From the NCBI RefSeq assembly GCF_009800925.1, contig NZ_WOYF01000015.1, forward strand, positions 27,574 to 91,573: 64,000 nt of DNA, given 5' to 3'. Below the pieces are notes generated by a model that was given only the letters and a program-made list of their open reading frames with translations, did not search any database and was not told where the DNA came from. Origin of the DNA: Budvicia diplopodorum. GTDB lineage: Bacteria; Pseudomonadota; Gammaproteobacteria; Enterobacterales; Enterobacteriaceae. Both the position numbers and the translations under genes were made by a program. Shown here piece by piece: positions 44,868 to 56,678 of this stretch (the stretch's first letter is position 1; each line of letters begins with the position of its first letter).

Positions 44868-45274
44868 GTAAACCTTCTTTTTTATACCAAGATGAATAAT
44901 ACGAAAAGCTGTGTTACTAACAATTATAATTGTTATAGAAGCGTGTGTGCTTCACTTAATGCGACGATCATAATCTGCTTTGTTTTAAAAGTACGAACCT
45001 AGATCAGATATTTACATCATAGGCTAAAATATTGGAGTATGTGTGAGTTGTATCACACCTAATGGTTAGTTGCTGTTTTTATCGTCACAGTTGAAATTAT
45101 AGGTTATCGTCACCATATAGTAGGTAAATAGACAGTTTGTTAATCTAGTTAATGGCCTGACAACAGTAGGTATATATTTTGTCAAAATGATGTTGGTTGT
45201 AAGCTTTTATTGATGTCATTTTAGTATCATTATCCGGTAACAACTGCCCCATTCTGTTAGCTTAAGGAGAGCGT
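44868..45274. promoter_or_regulatory. aspA/fxsA divergent region with CRP site
   Basis: TGTGA-GTTGTA-TCACA at 45042-45057 matches the CRP consensus core perfectly. It is about 174 bp from aspA and 218 bp from fxsA; aspA is CRP-controlled in E. coli. Apart from promoters no other element was recognised in this 407-bp AT-rich gap. Confidence 0.7.
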
Positions 45275-45739
45275 GTGCGCTGGTTGCCGATTGTTATTTT
45301 ATTCTTGCTGGCCTATATCGAAATCACACTATTTATTCAGGTTTCGCTGATTATTGGCGTAGGGCTGACTCTGGTTTTGGTGATTCTGACTTCGTGTCTG
45401 GGCGTCTCTTTGGTGCGTAATCAGGGGCTAAAGACCTTTATTCAGATGCAGCAGAAGCTGGCTTCAGGGGAAAACCCTGCGGCAGAAATGGTCAAAAGTG
45501 TTTCTCTGCTGCTGTCCGGTTTCCTGCTATTGATACCCGGATTTTTCACCGATTTCTTAGGTTTGCTGCTGCTACTTCCACCGGTACAGAAGTTGATCAC
45601 GCTTCGAATGATGCCATACATCAGGGCGTTTACGCCGGGCTCTACGTCGCCTACAGGGGCAAACGTTGATAGTTACACTATTGAAGGTGAATTCCAGCGT
45701 AAAGAAGACGAGCCAAATAAACGTATTGACGACAAATAA
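45275..45739 (+). CDS. fxsA: FxsA membrane protein
   Basis: A 154-residue inner-membrane protein with four hydrophobic segments (PIVILFLLAYIEITLFIQV, IIGVGLTLVLVILTSCLGVSLV, SLLLSGFLLLIPGFFTDFLGLLLL in parts) and a hydrophilic tail. FxsA relieves F-plasmid exclusion of phage T7 in E. coli. GTG start after AAGGAGA. Conserved neighbour of aspA and groES. Confidence 0.92.
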   Translation: MRWLPIVILFLLAYIEITLFIQVSLIIGVGLTLVLVILTSCLGVSLVRNQGLKTFIQMQQKLASGENPAAEMVKSVSLLLSGFLLLIPGFFTDFLGLLLLLPPVQKLITLRMMPYIRAFTPGSTSPTGANVDSYTIEGEFQRKEDEPNKRIDDK

Positions 45740-45815
45740 TACTAGCTGAACCGCTGTTATCTGCATCTCAAGCGTTGTTATCAATCAACCAATATAAATT
45801 TTTTTTTCGTCTTAG

Positions 45816-45845
45816 CCCTTGAAGGGCTAAGTTACGCCCCCATTA
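45816..45845 (+). promoter_or_regulatory. sigma-32 heat-shock promoter of groESL
   Basis: CCCTTGAA (45816-45823) and CCCCATTA (45838-45845) separated by 14 bp match the RpoH consensus. The -35 lies within a perfect palindrome TTAGCCCTT-G-AAGGGCTAA. Confidence 0.88.
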
Positions 45846-45866
45846 TGAATATCACGCGGCGGGTAA

Positions 45867-46217
<351 letters not shown>

Positions 46218-46248
46218 TTTAGAACGCTCTTTTTTTGAACTAAATTAA

Positions 46249-47916
<1,668 letters not shown>

Positions 47917-47949
47917 TCCCCTTTTCATTCAGACTCTCTGAATAGCAAA

Positions 47950-47978
47950 AACCCCGATGTTGAATCGGGGTTTTTTTT
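47950..47978 (+). terminator. groESL terminator
   Basis: ACCCCGAT / ATCGGGGT stem, 5-nt loop, eight T residues, 35 nt after the groEL stop; can also serve epmB from the other side. Confidence 0.9.
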
Positions 47979-48021
47979 ATGCCTGTGATTGATTAGATTT
48001 TTTGTTCAGAGCGTAATTTAA

Positions 48022-49050
48022 TTAACCGTTAAATAATTTTAAATCTAAGGGCGTTTTACTTAGCTGACCACCGATTTCTCTGGTCAGTTTAGGAACCAGA
48101 TAACCAGAGGTTTTCTCCAACATTTTACCTACTATTTCTCTGGCACTTTCATCGTCTATCATAAAATGAGCCGCGCCCTGAACTTTATCTAAAACGTGTA
48201 GATAATAAGGTAAAATTCCTGCATTAAATAGCTGATTACTTAGATCAATTAACGCTTCGGCACTATTATTTACTCCACGCAGTAAAACACTTTGATTGAG
48301 CAACGTTACCCCTGATTGCTTTAATTTTCTCATGCTGTCAATGAGGTGGTCATCAATTTCATGTGCGTGGTTGATATGGGTGACAAAAATAGTCTGTAAG
48401 CGTGAGTTAGCAAAGCGATGGCATAAGGCGTCGGTAATTCTGGCAGGAATAACGACGGGCAAACGGGAATGAATTCGTAATCGCTTAATGTGCGGTATTT
48501 TTTCTACTTCAGTGATTAACCAGTCGAGCTCGTGATCTTTGGCCATTAGCGGATCGCCGCCGGAAAAAATCAGTTCATCCAGCTCAGTATGCTGATTGAC
48601 GTAGTCTAATGCGGCAGACCAGCTATGCTTATTGCCAGGATTATTGTGATAGGGAAAGTGGCGGCGAAAGCAATAGCGGCAGTTGACGGCGCAGCCGCCT
48701 TTTACCAGCAGCAGGGCGCGGTTATGGTATTTGTGTAACAGGCCGGGAACGGCTGCGTGCTGTTCTTCCAGCGGGTCGTTGCTGTATCCGGGCGCCTGGA
48801 TAAATTCGTCTTGCTGAGTTAAAACCTGTAACAGCAGCGGATCCCGAGGATCTCCTTTTTGCATCCGGGCAACGAAGGCTCTGGGAACGCGTAGGGCAAA
48901 CAGCCGGCGAGCATCGTTGCCCTGAGTCAGCTCAGGATGATTTTCTAGGGATAAAAGACGTAATAATTCGTCAGGATCGGTAATAACGTCCGATAACTGT
49001 TGTAACCATCCTTCTCTAGTTACCGTGTTATAGGTTACAATGTGCGCCAT
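48022..49050 (-). CDS. epmB: EF-P lysine 2,3-aminomutase EpmB
   Basis: A 342-residue radical-SAM enzyme: Cys-x3-Cys-x2-Cys cluster in GGCAVNCRYCFRRHFPY, followed by ELIFSGGDPLMAKD and a PLP lysine in the C-terminal region. It turns (S)-alpha-lysine into (R)-beta-lysine for attachment to EF-P. Divergent from efp, 46 bp apart, the conserved enteric arrangement. Confidence 0.95.
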   Translation of the reverse strand: MAHIVTYNTVTREGWLQQLSDVITDPDELLRLLSLENHPELTQGNDARRLFALRVPRAFVARMQKGDPRDPLLLQVLTQQDEFIQAPGYSNDPLEEQHAAVPGLLHKYHNRALLLVKGGCAVNCRYCFRRHFPYHNNPGNKHSWSAALDYVNQHTELDELIFSGGDPLMAKDHELDWLITEVEKIPHIKRLRIHSRLPVVIPARITDALCHRFANSRLQTIFVTHINHAHEIDDHLIDSMRKLKQSGVTLLNQSVLLRGVNNSAEALIDLSNQLFNAGILPYYLHVLDKVQGAAHFMIDDESAREIVGKMLEKTSGYLVPKLTREIGGQLSKTPLDLKLFNG

Positions 49051-49096
49051 TTTTAGCTGAGCTACCTAATTTATATAATCAAGAAAGAGGATCATC

Positions 49097-49663
49097 ATGG
49101 CGTTTTATTCTAGCAACGATTTCCGTCCAGGTCTTAAAATCATGTTAGACGGTGAACCTTGTGCCGTTATTGAAAGCGAATTCGTTAAACCTGGTAAGGG
49201 GCAAGCGTTTGCCCGCACCCGTCTGCGCAAATTGATTTCGGGTAAGCTGTTGGAAAAAACATTTAAGTCTACCGATAGCGCTGAAGGTGCTGACGTTATG
49301 GATATGAACCTGACGTATTTGTACACCGACGGTGATTTTTGGCACTTCATGAACAATGCCACGTTTGAACAGCTAGAAGCTGATGCTAAAGCCGTAGGCG
49401 ATAGTGCTAAATGGTTGGTTGAGCAGGCTGAATGTATTATCACGTTATGGAACGGCTCGCCTATCGCGGTAACGCCGCCTAACTTCGTTGAGTTAGAAAT
49501 TGTTGAAACCGATCCGGGCCTGAAAGGTGATACTGCCGGTACCGGCGGTAAACCAGCCACGCTGACCACCGGTGCGGTAGTTAAAGTACCTTTATTCGTT
49601 CAGATTGGTGAAGTGATTAAGGTCGATACCCGCTCGGGTGAATATGTTTCACGCGTTAAGTAA
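49097..49663 (+). CDS. efp: elongation factor P
   Basis: A 188-residue, three-domain tRNA-mimic that rescues ribosomes stalled at proline stretches. Lys34 in [10 protein letters not shown] is the beta-lysylation site, which matches presence of epmB. C-terminus GEYVSRVK as in the family. GAAAGAGG precedes the start. Confidence 0.98.
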   Translation: MAFYSSNDFRPGLKIMLDGEPCAVIESEFVKPGKGQAFARTRLRKLISGKLLEKTFKSTDSAEGADVMDMNLTYLYTDGDFWHFMNNATFEQLEADAKAVGDSAKWLVEQAECIITLWNGSPIAVTPPNFVELEIVETDPGLKGDTAGTGGKPATLTTGAVVKVPLFVQIGEVIKVDTRSGEYVSRVK

Positions 49664-49681
49664 TTTACTAGCCGTCGTTGA

Positions 49682-49711
49682 ATAAGGCCGTGTTTACGGC
49701 CTTATCTTTTT
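49682..49711 (+). terminator. efp terminator
   Basis: ATAAGGCCGT / ACGGCCTTAT 10-bp stem, 4-nt loop, TCTTTTT; begins 19 nt after the stop. Confidence 0.88.
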
Positions 49712-49802
49712 GATTGCCGGGTTACTTCATTGAGTTGCAGCGCAGATTTCGTCTGCTAGATTAATGAGTAGAAAGGCTAGGGCAGAATACAAGGAGAGCA
49801 GT

Positions 49803-49934
49803 ATGTTGAAAGCGATCGGTGTCGTTTTGCTATCATTAATTGTGGTATCAGCACTCAGTGGCTGTAATACCGTACGCGGTTTTGGTCAAGATATTCGTCA
49901 CGTTGGCGGAGCTATTGAGCGCGGGGCAAGCTGA
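49803..49934 (+). CDS. ecnB: entericidin-type small lipoprotein
   Basis: A 43-residue protein with a lipoprotein signal peptide and lipobox LSGC (Cys21), then NTVRGFGQDIRHVGGAIE, the entericidin signature. Entericidin B is a membrane bacteriolytic lipoprotein; the antidote EcnA was not found next to it. AAGGAGAGC precedes the start. Same place as in E. coli, between efp and sugE. Confidence 0.9.
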   Translation: MLKAIGVVLLSLIVVSALSGCNTVRGFGQDIRHVGGAIERGAS

Positions 49935-49982
49935 ATTTAGCTTGGTGTCATCTAGTTTGCCGTAATCAGGACCCTGCTGTTT

Positions 49983-50336
49983 ATGTCACCGTTAGTTATT
50001 ACCGTTTTTATGCTGACGCTGAGCAATGTGTTTATGACTTTTGCTTGGTATGGTCACCTCAAATATTTTCACAGTAAAGTCTGGGTGATTGCCGCTTTAG
50101 TTAGCTGGGGCATTGCGCTGTTTGAATATTTGCTACAGGTTCCGGCCAATCGTATTGGCTATCAGGTTGCCTCTGCGGGGCAATTAAAGATTATTCAAGA
50201 AGTGATTAGTCTGTCGGTGTTTATTCCATTTTCGATGTATATTTTGAAAGAGCCCTTTCGCACAGACTATATCTGGGCTGGGCTTTGCCTGTCGGGCGCG
50301 GTGTTTTTTATGTTTCGTGATAAAATTTTAGGGTAA
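49983..50336 (+). CDS. DMT-superfamily protein (DUF486)
   Basis: A 117-residue protein with four membrane segments. SNVFMTFAWYGHLKY, ALVSWGIALFEYLLQVPANRIGY and GLCLSGAVFFMFRD are typical of the DUF486 family, related to small multidrug transporters. Function unknown. Confidence 0.85.
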   Translation: MSPLVITVFMLTLSNVFMTFAWYGHLKYFHSKVWVIAALVSWGIALFEYLLQVPANRIGYQVASAGQLKIIQEVISLSVFIPFSMYILKEPFRTDYIWAGLCLSGAVFFMFRDKILG

Positions 50337-50377
50337 CCGCAGGCCTATACTTAATTCGCCGAGCATTTCAATCAGCT

Positions 50378-50437
50378 AATCAGGACGACCTGATTACGCA
50401 TCAATCATTCGGGGACGACCCCATCATGTCAGGGGAG
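50378..50437 (+). promoter_or_regulatory. guanidine-II riboswitch (mini-ykkC)
   Basis: Two hairpins with ACGA loops: AATCAGG-ACGA-CCTGATT (50378-50395) and GGGG-ACGA-CCCC (50411-50422), 15 nt apart, followed by AGGGGAG before sugE. This is the mini-ykkC architecture; guanidine binding pairs the loops and frees the ribosome binding site. It fits the guanidinium exporter gene downstream. Confidence 0.9.
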
Positions 50438-50445
50438 CACCCATT

Positions 50446-50760
50446 ATGGCTTGGATAATTTTACTGGTTGCCGGACTGCTGGAAGTGGTATGGGCGATTG
50501 GTTTGAAGTACAGCCATGGATTTACCCGCTTAACGCCAAGCGTTATTACCGCAGTTGCGATGGCCGCCAGCGTTTTCCTGTTAGCTAATGCGATGAAAAC
50601 GTTGCCGGTAGGCACGGCTTATGCCGTCTGGACCGGTATTGGTGCGGTTGGTGCCGCGATTACTGGAATTATACTGCTGGGCGAATCGGCCAGCCTGATG
50701 CGGATCCTCAGCCTGTGCCTGATTATTGGCGGTATTATCGGGCTGAAGTTTAGTTCGTAA
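50446..50760 (+). CDS. sugE: guanidinium exporter SugE/Gdx (SMR family)
   Basis: A 104-residue four-helix protein, with the membrane glutamate Glu13 in [22 protein letters not shown], and the family stretch [19 protein letters not shown]. Gdx proteins export guanidinium with protons as dimers. Controlled by the guanidine-II riboswitch just upstream. Confidence 0.95.
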   Translation: MAWIILLVAGLLEVVWAIGLKYSHGFTRLTPSVITAVAMAASVFLLANAMKTLPVGTAYAVWTGIGAVGAAITGIILLGESASLMRILSLCLIIGGIIGLKFSS

Positions 50761-50791
50761 GCCTGTTGAATACACCGACCTATAGTTTAAG

Positions 50792-50836
50792 AAACCCTCA
50801 TCGATTTGTGTCTCAAATTGGTGAGGGTTTTTTATA
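50792..50836. terminator. bidirectional terminator between sugE and TetR gene
   Basis: AAACCCTCA / TGAGGGTTT stem with a 21-nt loop, six T residues on the plus side; the last bases overlap the 3' end of the minus-strand regulator gene. Confidence 0.7.
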
Positions 50837-51533
50837 GGCCGTGCCCCGGCATGTTTAATGATTTGAGAATGGATAAGCTATCGGCTAAATCTTCTTTGTT
50901 GTTTTGCGCCAAATTTTTCAGGCCAGCAACAATGAACGACAGTAAATACTCACAGGCCTGCTCTTTGTTTTCTATCGAACAGAGCATGCCTGACAGCTCA
51001 CCGATTCTGTCGACTTCTGAAAACGTATTACACATTACGCCGACCATAAAATCGAAACCCCATTGAATGCTGGCTTCATCCGCATCGGGCATAGAACGGC
51101 GCATTTCCTGTTGGAATAAAACTGCCGCAGAGTCGAACTGATCTTTTAGCAGCTCAAGATTATAGCCCAGCAGGCTTGAAACCATACGGGCATAGCTGCG
51201 CCATCCGGATCCTCCGTTTAAGTGCCAGAAAAGATAAGGCACAACGAATGAGTGAACGATGTGTTTAATAGACAGCGGCGCGCCGTTGTTTTTATGTCGA
51301 AAGTAGTCGAGTAGCTGCAGCCGACAGTCGCTGAGCAAACCTATTCTGCGTTTGATTACTGCTTCAAACAGCGCTTCTTTAGTGCCAAAATGGTAGTGGG
51401 CTAAAGCCAGTTTAACGCCGGCCGTTTGAGTAATTTGGCGGATAGACACAGCATCATAGCTGCGCTGTGCAAACAGTTGTTCAGCGGCATTGAGAATTTT
51501 TTCTGATGTTGATATCTGCATGTTGTATTTCAC
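50832..51533 (-). CDS. TetR-family transcriptional regulator
   Basis: A 233-residue regulator: TetR helix-turn-helix in residues 8-60 (EKILNAAEQLFAQRSYDAVSIRQI, GVKLALAHYHFGTKEALFEAV) and an all-helical ligand domain. A shorter start at the fifth residue is possible. It is divergent from the cyclase-BKACE operon and two 16-bp palindromes in between are likely its operators; it probably senses an acid or CoA ester of that pathway. Confidence 0.9.
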   Translation of the reverse strand: MKYNMQISTSEKILNAAEQLFAQRSYDAVSIRQITQTAGVKLALAHYHFGTKEALFEAVIKRRIGLLSDCRLQLLDYFRHKNNGAPLSIKHIVHSFVVPYLFWHLNGGSGWRSYARMVSSLLGYNLELLKDQFDSAAVLFQQEMRRSMPDADEASIQWGFDFMVGVMCNTFSEVDRIGELSGMLCSIENKEQACEYLLSFIVAGLKNLAQNNKEDLADSLSILKSLNMPGHGL

Positions 51534-51828
51534 ACTGTCAAATAATGGCGTGGACTGTCGAAATAGAAAACGTCTACAACGAATTAATTTTTCTAGCTTA
51601 GCGTTTACGACAAACGCCTGAACATTATAAAGCCGTGAGGCGTAAATTCACTTAAATTTATGTCGTGATACTACATGACGGCTGCTAATACCCTGATTGA
51701 TACTATTATTTCATGATTTTAAAGACTACTTTTATTCTTTAATGTCTACTGGCCCTGCAAATCCATTCTACGGTTACCCGCACTAACGTTAATTTTTAAG
51801 ATCTCCCTCACTATTTAACACAAATTAG

Positions 51829-51844
51829 TTGGACGGACGTTCAA
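51829..51844. promoter_or_regulatory. putative TetR-type operator 1
   Basis: TTGGACGGACGTTCAA, an imperfect palindrome; centre 28 bp from operator 2. Confidence 0.6.
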
Positions 51845-51856
51845 TATTTTTATAGG

Positions 51857-51872
51857 TTGGACGTACGACCAA
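51857..51872. promoter_or_regulatory. putative TetR-type operator 2
   Basis: TTGGACGTACGACCAA, palindromic apart from one base pair, 70 bp before the cyclase-family start codon. Confidence 0.65.
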
Positions 51873-51942
51873 TAATCAGATCGTTTTTATACCAATGCAG
51901 GCTTGGCATTGATTTAGGTAAATAGAATACAGGAGCCTCTAT

Positions 51943-52716
51943 ATGAAGATTATTGACCTCAGCGTAACCCTTGAAGACCACACTCCCTGCGACCCGCCCT
52001 CTATGCCGACCAAAATTGAGTATTGGGGGCACGATAAAGGCGCTGAGCATATGCGCCAGTTTTTCCCTACCGCGACCGAGAAAGATCTGCCGGGCGGCCT
52101 TGGCTGGTCGATTGAATATATTCAACTGACAACCCACAGTGGAACTCACCTTGATGCGCCCTGGCACTACCACCCGACGATGAATAAAGGGGAACCCGCC
52201 AGAACTATCGATCAGATTCCATTGGAATGGTGCTTCTCCGACGGTGTGATGCTTGATTTCTCTCAGCAGCCGGGCGACGGAGGCAAGATTACCGTCGCTG
52301 ATATCGAAAATGAACTTAGTCGCATCAACTATAGCCTCAAACCGCTGGATATCGTGGTAATCCGTACCGGTGCCGCTGAACACTGGGGGACTTCCGCTTA
52401 TCTTAGCGCTGGATGCGGCATGACGCGTGAGGCGACGCTATATCTGCTGGAACGCGGAATTAAAGTCGTGGGTACTGATGCATGGAGTTGGGATCGCCCT
52501 TTATCCCTGATTGCCGAAGAGTTCGAGCAAACCGGGGATTCATCATTGATTTGGGAAGGACACTTTGCCGGTATTGAAAGCGAGTATTACCACATGGAGA
52601 AAATGTGCAATTTAGACCAGCTTCCTCCATTCGGTTTCAAAATCGCCTGCTTCCCGATAAAAATTAAAGCTGCCAGCGCAGGCTGGTGTCGTCCGGTCGC
52701 TATGTTTGATTTGTGA
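51943..52716 (+). CDS. cyclase/kynurenine-formamidase family metal hydrolase
   Basis: A 257-residue protein with the family motif His65-x-Gly-Thr-His69-x-Asp71-x-Pro73-x-His75, which binds two metals, and GTDAWSWDRP at about residue 180. Family members hydrolyse formamides, lactams or cyclic esters (kynurenine formamidase, isatin hydrolase). First gene of the operon; probably opens a ring or an ester to give the acid handled downstream. GGAGCCTCTAT precedes the start. Confidence 0.85.
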   Translation: MKIIDLSVTLEDHTPCDPPSMPTKIEYWGHDKGAEHMRQFFPTATEKDLPGGLGWSIEYIQLTTHSGTHLDAPWHYHPTMNKGEPARTIDQIPLEWCFSDGVMLDFSQQPGDGGKITVADIENELSRINYSLKPLDIVVIRTGAAEHWGTSAYLSAGCGMTREATLYLLERGIKVVGTDAWSWDRPLSLIAEEFEQTGDSSLIWEGHFAGIESEYYHMEKMCNLDQLPPFGFKIACFPIKIKAASAGWCRPVAMFDL

Positions 52717-52730
52717 TTAAGGGATATACC

Positions 52731-53993
52731 ATGACTAGTTCCAGCAATTCATCAATCTCAGGTAAGAAGAGTGCTAAGTGGCACGTTCTGTTTGGTGGCT
52801 TTTTTGGCTATATGTTTGACGCGATGGATATCCTATTACTGGCCGTCGCGATGCCAGTTATTATTGCCGATCTTGGCATCTCGAAAGCCGACGGCGGGCT
52901 TCTGGCAACCGCTACCATGGTTGGTATTGGCCTGAGTAGTATTATTGTCGGTTGGTGTGCTGATACTTACGGGCGGCGAAAAACTCTGTTCTGGAGCCTG
53001 ACTATTTTTAGCGTGCTCACGGTTGCTATCGCCTTTACCAGCACTTGGTTCGAAATTCTGGTACTGCGCTTTTTAGCCGGCCTTGGTTTAGGCGGCGTGT
53101 GGAGCATTATTGTTGCTTATATTACTGAAACCTGGCCACCAAAACAGCGTGGAAGAGCGGCTTCGTTTGTGCTGAGTTCTTTTCCTGTTGGTGCCGGTTT
53201 AGCCGCATTCTTATCCTATTTGATTATTCCTGCCTATGGCTGGCGGGCGCTGTTTTTATGCGGTGCCGGTGCCATTATTGCGGCAATTTACTTCCTGATT
53301 TTCGTGCCTGAATCTGAAGTGTGGAAGCAGCAAAAAGAGCAGCAAAAAATTAAAGGAGAGAAAATTGCCATCTCTGAGATTTTCTCCGCCGATATGCTGC
53401 GTAATACGGTTCTGGCAACCACGGTAGCCAGCTTTGGCTTGATTGGTTATTGGGGATGTACCACTTGGCTACCGCTGTTTTTGACTCAGGACCGTGGGCT
53501 GAGCATGGAAACCATGTCGCTGTTCTTTATCGTGCTCAATGTCGGCATGTTTGTCGGCTACAACGCCTTTGGCATACTTGCCGATAAGATTGGTCGGCGT
53601 ACTGCACTCATTCTCTCATTTATTGGCACCGCCATTACTCTACCGATTTACGTCAGTATGACCGGCGATATGGCTCTGTTGGTGATGGGGCCGGTATATG
53701 CCTTCTTCACCGCGTTTGTTGGCCTGATGGGCTCCTATTTTCCGGAGCTTTTTCCCACCAGAATCCGCACGATTGGTGCAGGTTTTTGTTTCAACATCGG
53801 ACGGGGTGTCTCTGCATTTGCGCCATTTGCCATGGGCTTTATTGCTCAGGGCTACGGCTTAGTGACTGGTCTAATGATTTGCGCAGGTTTCTTCTGTCTG
53901 GCCGGCTTGATGATGTTCGCTTTACCCAATATTGATGCAAATAAACAAAAATCCTGTGCAGTACAGAATGCCGAAGCACAGGAAGGAAATTAA
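52731..53993 (+). CDS. MFS carrier, aromatic/carboxylic acid:H+ symporter type
   Basis: A 420-residue, twelve-segment permease; start at the ATG at 52731 (a GTG at 52713 is also in frame). FDAMDILLLAVAMPVI contains the DxxD-type motif of the acid-symporter group; loop 2-3 has GWCADTYGRRKTL and loop 8-9 GILADKIGRRTA. Likely imports the substrate of this operon. Confidence 0.88.
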   Translation: MTSSSNSSISGKKSAKWHVLFGGFFGYMFDAMDILLLAVAMPVIIADLGISKADGGLLATATMVGIGLSSIIVGWCADTYGRRKTLFWSLTIFSVLTVAIAFTSTWFEILVLRFLAGLGLGGVWSIIVAYITETWPPKQRGRAASFVLSSFPVGAGLAAFLSYLIIPAYGWRALFLCGAGAIIAAIYFLIFVPESEVWKQQKEQQKIKGEKIAISEIFSADMLRNTVLATTVASFGLIGYWGCTTWLPLFLTQDRGLSMETMSLFFIVLNVGMFVGYNAFGILADKIGRRTALILSFIGTAITLPIYVSMTGDMALLVMGPVYAFFTAFVGLMGSYFPELFPTRIRTIGAGFCFNIGRGVSAFAPFAMGFIAQGYGLVTGLMICAGFFCLAGLMMFALPNIDANKQKSCAVQNAEAQEGN

Positions 53994-53994
53994 T

Positions 53995-54828
53995 ATGAAT
54001 AACAAAACGATTATTACGGTAGCAACCACGGGCGCATTTCCAACCAAGCAGGACAACCCGAATATTCCGTTGACGCCAACCGAGATTGCCAATGATGTGT
54101 ATGAGTGCTGGCAGGCCGGTGCCGCGATTGCTCATTTGCACATGCGCGACGACCAAGGTAAAGGGACGATGAATCTGGAGAAATTCAGGGTAACGGTGGG
54201 ATTAATTCGTGAAAAGTGCGACATCGTAATTAATTTGACCACCTCCGGCGATCTTAATGCGACGGATGAAACCAGAATGGAACACGTGATAGACCTCAAA
54301 CCTGAGCTGGCTTCCTATGACTGCGGTTCAATGAACTGGGCGCACAGTGGCCTGTTTATCAATCATCCTAAGTTTCTGGAAAAGCTGGGGCAGGTGATGA
54401 TTGATAATCAAGTCAGACCGGAGATTGAGATATTTGATGCCGGAATGTTCTACAACTCACTGTATTACATAAAGAAGAACCTCATCAAAACGCCAGCTTA
54501 CTATCAACTGGTATTGGGTGCTGCGGGAGGAACGGCTGCGACGGTGGAGAATTTAGTCTATTTACGTAATTTATTACCGGCAGATGCCCACTGGTCAGCA
54601 TTCGGTATCGGCAAAGGGCATATGCCGGTTCTGATGGCCACGCTAGCCCTTGGCGGGCACGTCAGGGTCGGGATGGAAGACAACGTCTTTTATAGGAAGG
54701 GGCAGTTGGCTGAATCTAACGCCCAGTTTGTGGCAAGAGCAGTGCGCTTAGCCAATGAGGCAGGCAGGCCATCGGCAACGCCCGCTGAAGCTCGCGCCGT
54801 TCTTGGGCTAAAAGAGAGGGTCTCATGA
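53995..54828 (+). CDS. BKACE family beta-keto acid cleavage enzyme
   Basis: A 277-residue TIM-barrel zinc enzyme, start at the ATG at 53995, one base after the MFS stop. Family features: [21 protein letters not shown] (in parts), zinc histidines in [10 protein letters not shown] and the glutamate of [15 protein letters not shown] enzymes react a beta-keto acid with acetyl-CoA to give acetoacetate and a new acyl-CoA. The member acting on 3-keto-5-aminohexanoate (Kce) is one; the substrate here is unknown. Overlaps the thiolase by 4 bp. Confidence 0.88.
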   Translation: MNNKTIITVATTGAFPTKQDNPNIPLTPTEIANDVYECWQAGAAIAHLHMRDDQGKGTMNLEKFRVTVGLIREKCDIVINLTTSGDLNATDETRMEHVIDLKPELASYDCGSMNWAHSGLFINHPKFLEKLGQVMIDNQVRPEIEIFDAGMFYNSLYYIKKNLIKTPAYYQLVLGAAGGTAATVENLVYLRNLLPADAHWSAFGIGKGHMPVLMATLALGGHVRVGMEDNVFYRKGQLAESNAQFVARAVRLANEAGRPSATPAEARAVLGLKERVS

Positions 54829-56006
54829 CCGAGTTAGTCATTGTTAGTGCCGTACGCACGGCAATCGGGAGTTTTGGTGGGGCTCTAGCCTCAGTCTCTG
54901 CATCTCAGTTAGGTACCTTGGTTGCTCAGGAAGCGATTGCGCGCGCCGGTATTGAGGCCAGTACTATTGATGAAGCCGTCCTTGGCAACGTTTTACAGGC
55001 AGGGTTAGGGCAGAACCCCGCCCGGCAGGTTGTGATTAATGCCGGGCTACCTGAAGTCACTCCAGCTACCACCATCAATGTGGTGTGCGGCTCGGGCCTG
55101 AAAAGTATCATTTTTGCTGCTCAAATGATCCGATCCGGCGATGTCGAAACCGTACTGGCCGGGGGGATGGAGAATATGTCAGCGTCGCCTTACCTGTTAG
55201 AAAAAGCCCGCTGGGGATACCGGATGGGTGACGGGAAAATTATCGATACCGTGGTGAATGACGGTCTGAGCTGTGCTTTCAACCATTATCATATGGGCAT
55301 TACCGCTGAAAATATTGCCGAGCGCTATGGTATTAGCCGCCGTGAACAGGACGAAGTTGCCGCTCGATCTCAGCAACGGGCGGCGGCGGCAATTGCATCC
55401 GGTGCCTTTGCCCGTGAAGTTATTCCGGTCACTGTTCGCCAGAGAAAGGGCGATGTGGTGTTTTCTGAAGATGAATATCCAAGGGCTGACACGTCAATAG
55501 CTACGCTTAGCCAGCTGCGGTCAGCCTTTAAGCCTGTCGGCACAGTGACGGCGGGGAATGCCTCCGGCGTTAACGACGGTGCCGCTTCTTTGATTGTGAT
55601 GAGCGGTGATAAGGCCCGCCGGTTAGGTTTAAAGCCAATGGCACGCATTCGCGGTTACGCGACCAGTGGCGTTGACCCCGCCTATATGGGAATCGGGCCG
55701 GTCCCAGCGACTCAGAAGGCCTTGCTAAACGCTAACCTTAGTCTGGCGGATATCGACCTGATTGAGGCTAATGAAGCGTTTGCCGCTCAGTTTATTGCGG
55801 TAGGAAGAGAGCTTGGTCTGGACTTAGATAAAACCAACGTTAACGGCGGGGCAATTGCCTTAGGCCATCCGATTGGTGCCTCAGGAGCCCGCATTCTTGT
55901 GACATTGCTTCATGCTCTGCAGGCCAGAGATAAATCACTTGGGCTAGCGACGTTGTGTGTCGGTGGCGGGCAAGGGGTTTCCGTTATCGTTGAGCGGATA
56001 AACTAA
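54825..56006 (+). CDS. acetyl-CoA C-acetyltransferase (thiolase)
   Basis: A 393-residue thiolase with the nucleophilic cysteine in [10 protein letters not shown] (about residue 88), [18 protein letters not shown] with the catalytic His, and CVGGGQG with the second Cys. It cleaves acetoacetyl-CoA to two acetyl-CoA. Coupled to the BKACE gene by an ATGA overlap. Confidence 0.93.
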   Translation: MTELVIVSAVRTAIGSFGGALASVSASQLGTLVAQEAIARAGIEASTIDEAVLGNVLQAGLGQNPARQVVINAGLPEVTPATTINVVCGSGLKSIIFAAQMIRSGDVETVLAGGMENMSASPYLLEKARWGYRMGDGKIIDTVVNDGLSCAFNHYHMGITAENIAERYGISRREQDEVAARSQQRAAAAIASGAFAREVIPVTVRQRKGDVVFSEDEYPRADTSIATLSQLRSAFKPVGTVTAGNASGVNDGAASLIVMSGDKARRLGLKPMARIRGYATSGVDPAYMGIGPVPATQKALLNANLSLADIDLIEANEAFAAQFIAVGRELGLDLDKTNVNGGAIALGHPIGASGARILVTLLHALQARDKSLGLATLCVGGGQGVSVIVERIN

Positions 56007-56018
56007 GGAGGACCGATA

Positions 56019-56678
56019 GTGAAAGCTAAACTGATTACGCTGGATAGTTTTTCCTCTCAGTTACGGGATGGCATGAGCATTATGTTTGGTGGCTTTATGG
56101 GAAACGGTACGCCGCCGATGTTAATCAATGCCTTGCTGAATTCAGGCGTAAAGGACTTAACGTTGATCGGTAATGATACCGCAGTGCCGGGGTTGGGCGT
56201 TGCTCCGCTGATTGCCCATAAACGGGTACGCAAGGTAATTGCTTCTCATATCGGGCTTAATCCCGAAACCGGCCGCCAGATGATGTCCGGTGAAATGGAG
56301 GTTGAGCTGGTACCACAGGGAACGCTGGTTGAACGTATTCGGGCTGGTGGTGCAGGGCTTGGTGGGTTTCTGACGCCGACTGGCGTAGGAACGGTGGTTG
56401 AAGAAGGGAAACAGCGGATGACGATTAACGGACGGGACTATCTGCTGGAATTACCGCTACGCGCCGATTTGGCACTGGTTCACGCTAAGCGGGGCGATCG
56501 GGCGGGGAACCTTTACTATCGACGGTCAGCCCGGAATTTTAATCCGGTTATCGCATTGGCTGCCGATCGGGTATTTGCTGAAGTTGAAGAGTTGGTCAAT
56601 ATCGGCGAGTTGGATCCGGATCTGGTTATGACCCCGGCCATGCTGATTGATGGCCTGATTCAGGGAGGTGCTCAATGA
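56019..56678 (+). CDS. 3-oxoacid CoA-transferase subunit A (AtoD-like)
   Basis: A 219-residue family I CoA-transferase alpha subunit: [21 protein letters not shown] and [19 protein letters not shown] start after AAGGAGG. Its stop overlaps the start of subunit B. The pair should move CoA from an acyl-CoA to acetoacetate, as AtoDA does, closing the cycle with the BKACE and thiolase. Confidence 0.92.
   Translation: MKAKLITLDSFSSQLRDGMSIMFGGFMGNGTPPMLINALLNSGVKDLTLIGNDTAVPGLGVAPLIAHKRVRKVIASHIGLNPETGRQMMSGEMEVELVPQGTLVERIRAGGAGLGGFLTPTGVGTVVEEGKQRMTINGRDYLLELPLRADLALVHAKRGDRAGNLYYRRSARNFNPVIALAADRVFAEVEELVNIGELDPDLVMTPAMLIDGLIQGGAQ

Larger units (their letters stand above)
51534..51942. other. 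divergent control region of the BKACE operon
   Basis: 409 bp. Besides the two operators below it holds promoters for both directions. Nothing else was recognised in 51560-51820. Confidence 0.5.

Noticed and set aside
45814..45832. Palindrome TTAGCCCTT-G-AAGGGCTAA before groES as a CIRCE element
   Set aside because: CIRCE has a 9-bp spacer and different arms; here the palindrome overlaps a good sigma-32 -35 box and no HrcA is expected in Enterobacterales.
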